NCBI GenBank assembly: GCA_020631315.1
Contig: JAHDHM010000184.1
Location: 1-7,200 of the forward strand
Direction of reading: 5' to 3'
DNA length: 7,200 nucleotides
From: Acidimicrobiales bacterium
GTDB taxonomy: Bacteria; Actinomycetota; Acidimicrobiia; Acidimicrobiales; Poriferisodaliceae
Shown one piece after another: positions 5,898 through 7,200 of the stretch. The position numbers were made by a program, and so were the translations under genes. The number at the start of each line of letters is the position of its first letter. The stretch's first letter is position 1. Under the pieces are notes generated by a model, which saw only the letters and a list, made by a program, of their open reading frames with translations, was not told the DNA's origin and searched no databases.

Positions 5898-6347
5898 GTG
5901 AGCGAATCGTTCGACCTGCTCGATCCCACCAACGTCGTCGCCGGTACCGTCGGCGCACCGGGCGAGCGGATCTTCTTCATCCAGGCCCATGACGCCACCG
6001 ACCTCGTCACGCTGAAGCTGGAGAAGGGTCAGGTCCAGGCGCTGGCCAGCGGCATCGCCGAGGTCCTCGACGACCTCGGTGACGAGACCGCTCCCGTGCG
6101 ACCGACCGACATGATCGAACCGGTCATGGCGGCGTGGACCGTGGGCGGGCTCGGGATCGCCGTCGACCAGGAGGCCGACCGGGTCGTCGTGCTCGCCGAG
6201 GAGCTCGTCGACGACGAGGACGACGAGCCGGCTCGCGCGCACTTCCACCTCGGGTACGGCCAGGCCCGTGGTTTCGTCGCCCATGCCCTGTCGTTGATCG
6301 ATCTCGGTCGCGACTTCGGACGTCAGAACGGCCACCACCCGCACTGA
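5898..6347 (+). CDS. DUF3090-family protein, short form without the C-terminal Cys motif
   Basis: A 149-residue protein of unknown function. The N-terminal half carries the DUF3090 signature: V-V-A-G-T-V-G-A-P-G-E-R-I-F-F-I-Q-A (14-31), then a L-K-L-E-K-G-Q-V block, and later W-T-V-G-G-L-G-I-A-V-D and a G-Y-G-Q-A-R-G-F-V-A-H-A-L helix. The homologues I know, such as Rv2134c of M. tuberculosis, are about 190-200 residues and end with a CPxC...GHxC cluster followed by R-x-N-G. Here the protein passes from GRDFG straight to RQNG and ends in HHPH, with no cysteine at all, as if the cluster had been cut out. The three frames near the end contain no missing CPxC segment, so a simple frameshift does not explain it. 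An acidic patch, V-D-D-E-D-D-E, lies in the middle. GTG start with a good Shine-Dalgarno; 4 bases separate it from the next gene. Confidence 0.83.
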   Translation: MSESFDLLDPTNVVAGTVGAPGERIFFIQAHDATDLVTLKLEKGQVQALASGIAEVLDDLGDETAPVRPTDMIEPVMAAWTVGGLGIAVDQEADRVVVLAEELVDDEDDEPARAHFHLGYGQARGFVAHALSLIDLGRDFGRQNGHHPH

Positions 6348-6351
6348 TCCC

Positions 6352-7119
6352 GTGAGCGACGAGTCGTACGGCACTGACGAGGGCGACGAGGAGCAGCCTC
6401 TGCCGCCGCTCGAACCCGTCGAGCACGAGGCCGCGCTCGAACTCCTGGAGCACGGCGAGATGGACGTCGAGGGCCGCATGCCCTGGTCGTCGAATGCCAC
6501 CTTCCTGGTCCACCTGCACGGCGAGGCCGGCACGGTGCGCGCGATCTACAAGCCCGCCCGTGGCGAGCGCCCGCTGTGGGACTTCCCCGAGGGCCTGTAT
6601 CGCCGCGAGGTCGCTGCCTATGAGCTCGCGAAGTGGCTCGGCTGGGATCTGATTCCGCCCACGGTCGGCCGTGACGGCGACTTCGGTGTCGGTTCGGTGC
6701 AGCTGTTCGTCGACGCCGACTTCGAGCAGCACCACTTCACGATGGTCGAGGACGAGGTTCACCATCCCCAGCTCAAGCGCATGTGCGCCTTCGATCTGCT
6801 GGCCAACAACACCGATCGCAAGTCGGGGCATTGCCTGATCGACCGCGACGGCCACATCTGGGGCATCGACCAGGGGCTGTGCTTCTCCCCGGACTGGAAG
6901 CTGCGGACCGTCATCTGGGAGTTCGGCGGCGAACCGATCGACGACGGGCTGCTCGCCGACATCGGACGACTCGCCGAAGACGGCGTCCCCGACTCGCTGC
7001 AGGACCTGCTGACGAGAGACGAGACCGCCGCGTTGTGGCATCGGGCGATGGAATGGGCCGACCGTGGGGTGTTCCCCATCGACGAGACCGGCCGCCGGTA
7101 CCCCTGGCCCCTCGTCTGA
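6352..7119 (+). CDS. SCO1664-family protein, PI3/PI4-kinase-like fold
   Basis: A 255-residue protein matching the actinobacterial SCO1664 / Rv2133c family. From about residue 24 it reads A-L-E-L-L-E-H-G-E-M-D-V-E-G-R, then S-N-A-T-F, a nucleotide-binding-like lysine K67 in I-Y-K-P-A-R-G-E-R-P-L-W-D-F-P, and the pair F-D-L-L-A-N-N-T-D155-R-K-S-G-H and W-G-I-D173-Q-G-L-C-F. The last two resemble the catalytic loop (N-T-D-R-x-x-x-N) and metal-binding aspartate (A-I-D-N-G-L-A-F) of type II phosphatidylinositol 4-kinases and related atypical kinases. In the loop, the usual final Asn is His160. A kinase or nucleotide-transfer activity is inferred, not known. The GTG at 6352 follows the DUF3090 stop by 4 bases, without a Shine-Dalgarno, so translation is probably coupled. 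The first 20 or so residues are acidic and look poorly conserved. Confidence 0.87.
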   Translation: MSDESYGTDEGDEEQPLPPLEPVEHEAALELLEHGEMDVEGRMPWSSNATFLVHLHGEAGTVRAIYKPARGERPLWDFPEGLYRREVAAYELAKWLGWDLIPPTVGRDGDFGVGSVQLFVDADFEQHHFTMVEDEVHHPQLKRMCAFDLLANNTDRKSGHCLIDRDGHIWGIDQGLCFSPDWKLRTVIWEFGGEPIDDGLLADIGRLAEDGVPDSLQDLLTRDETAALWHRAMEWADRGVFPIDETGRRYPWPLV

Positions 7120-7200
7120 CCCTCCCGAAACTGATGACCGCTGCTGTTCGCACGAACAGCTGAGACCTCGAGAGTGCAGCCCGAACGCGACGATGGGCCG
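7120..7200 (+). other. Non-coding tail, possible start of another gene
   Basis: Apart from the palindrome nothing is certain here. A GTG at 7174 opens a frame to the window end (nine codons, M-Q-P-E-R-D-D-G-P) but has no clear Shine-Dalgarno, so I cannot say whether it is real. In M. tuberculosis the corresponding neighbourhood continues to cysQ and mshC; nine codons do not allow that comparison. Confidence 0.2.
7143..7160. repeat. 18-base palindrome after the kinase-like gene
   Basis: GCTGTTCG-CA-CGAACAGC is a perfect inverted repeat beginning 23 bases after the stop at 7119. As RNA it could fold as a 7-base-pair stem with a GCAC loop. No T-run follows, so it is not a classical intrinsic terminator. 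It may be a U-less terminator or an operator for a gene beyond the window. The half-site order (GTTC before GAAC) is the reverse of an actinobacterial LexA box. Confidence 0.55.

Noticed and set aside
5896..5898. ATG as start of the DUF3090 gene
   Set aside because: It is out of frame with the conserved protein; the overlapping GTG at 5898 is in frame and 5 bases from AGGAG.
6290..6352. Frameshift as the reason for the missing Cys cluster in the DUF3090 protein
   Set aside because: No CPxC-like segment appears in any plus-strand frame before the next gene starts, so the segment is absent, not displaced.
6124..7041. Minus-strand open frame of 305 codons opposite the DUF3090 and kinase-like genes
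   Set aside because: Antisense of two conserved genes; the product ends in an Arg/Pro-rich low-complexity run typical of shadow frames.
7143..7160. LexA/SOS box
   Set aside because: Actinobacterial LexA sites read GAAC-N4-GTTC; here the half-sites are in the opposite order (GTTC then GAAC).

Overview
The window is a dense, high-GC bacterial segment with eight coding regions and no intergenic gap longer than about 80 bases. The strong G/C third-position bias and the adjacent trio of histidine phosphatase, DUF3090 protein and SCO1664-type kinase-like protein (the Rv2135c-Rv2134c-Rv2133c set of Mycobacterium tuberculosis) point to Actinobacteria. Overall style suggests Acidimicrobiia (Ilumatobacter-like), but that rank is an inference and was not tested. 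I see no mobile element, CRISPR array, rRNA or tRNA.

Layout. (1) Bases 1-1748, plus strand: the last 80 codons of a serine-hydrolase (beta-lactamase-like) gene, overlapping by ATGA with a malonyl-CoA synthetase-like acyl-CoA ligase. (2) Bases 1755-5169, minus strand: a four-gene operon reading udgB (family 5 uracil-DNA glycosylase), rimB (retropepsin-like 'ATP-dependent zinc protease'), rimK (ATP-grasp glutamate ligase) and a zinc-dependent AstE/AspA-type deacylase. The last three genes are joined by 4-base stop/start overlaps. Its end meets the ligase gene tail to tail with 6 bases between stops. (3) Bases 5170-5210: a 41-base divergent promoter region with a perfect dyad, CTATCG-N9-CGATAG, whose arms overlap the -10 boxes of both directions. 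Both transcripts look leaderless or nearly so. (4) Bases 5211-7119, plus strand: histidine phosphatase, a DUF3090 protein and a PI4K-II-like kinase homologue, closely packed. (5) Bases 7120-7200: non-coding tail with an 18-base palindrome.

The most notable system is rimB-rimK-deacylase. RimK adds glutamates to a carboxyl terminus (ribosomal protein S6 in E. coli), and the two flanking hydrolases are plausible trimmers or erasers. The RimK here carries an extra C-terminal domain that reads as an RCK_C (TrkA-C) ligand-sensing domain, followed by an Arg/Pro/acidic tail, which suggests small-molecule control of the ligase. A second point of interest is the DUF3090 protein, which lacks the Cys-rich C-terminal motif I recall as typical of that family although it sits in its usual gene context.
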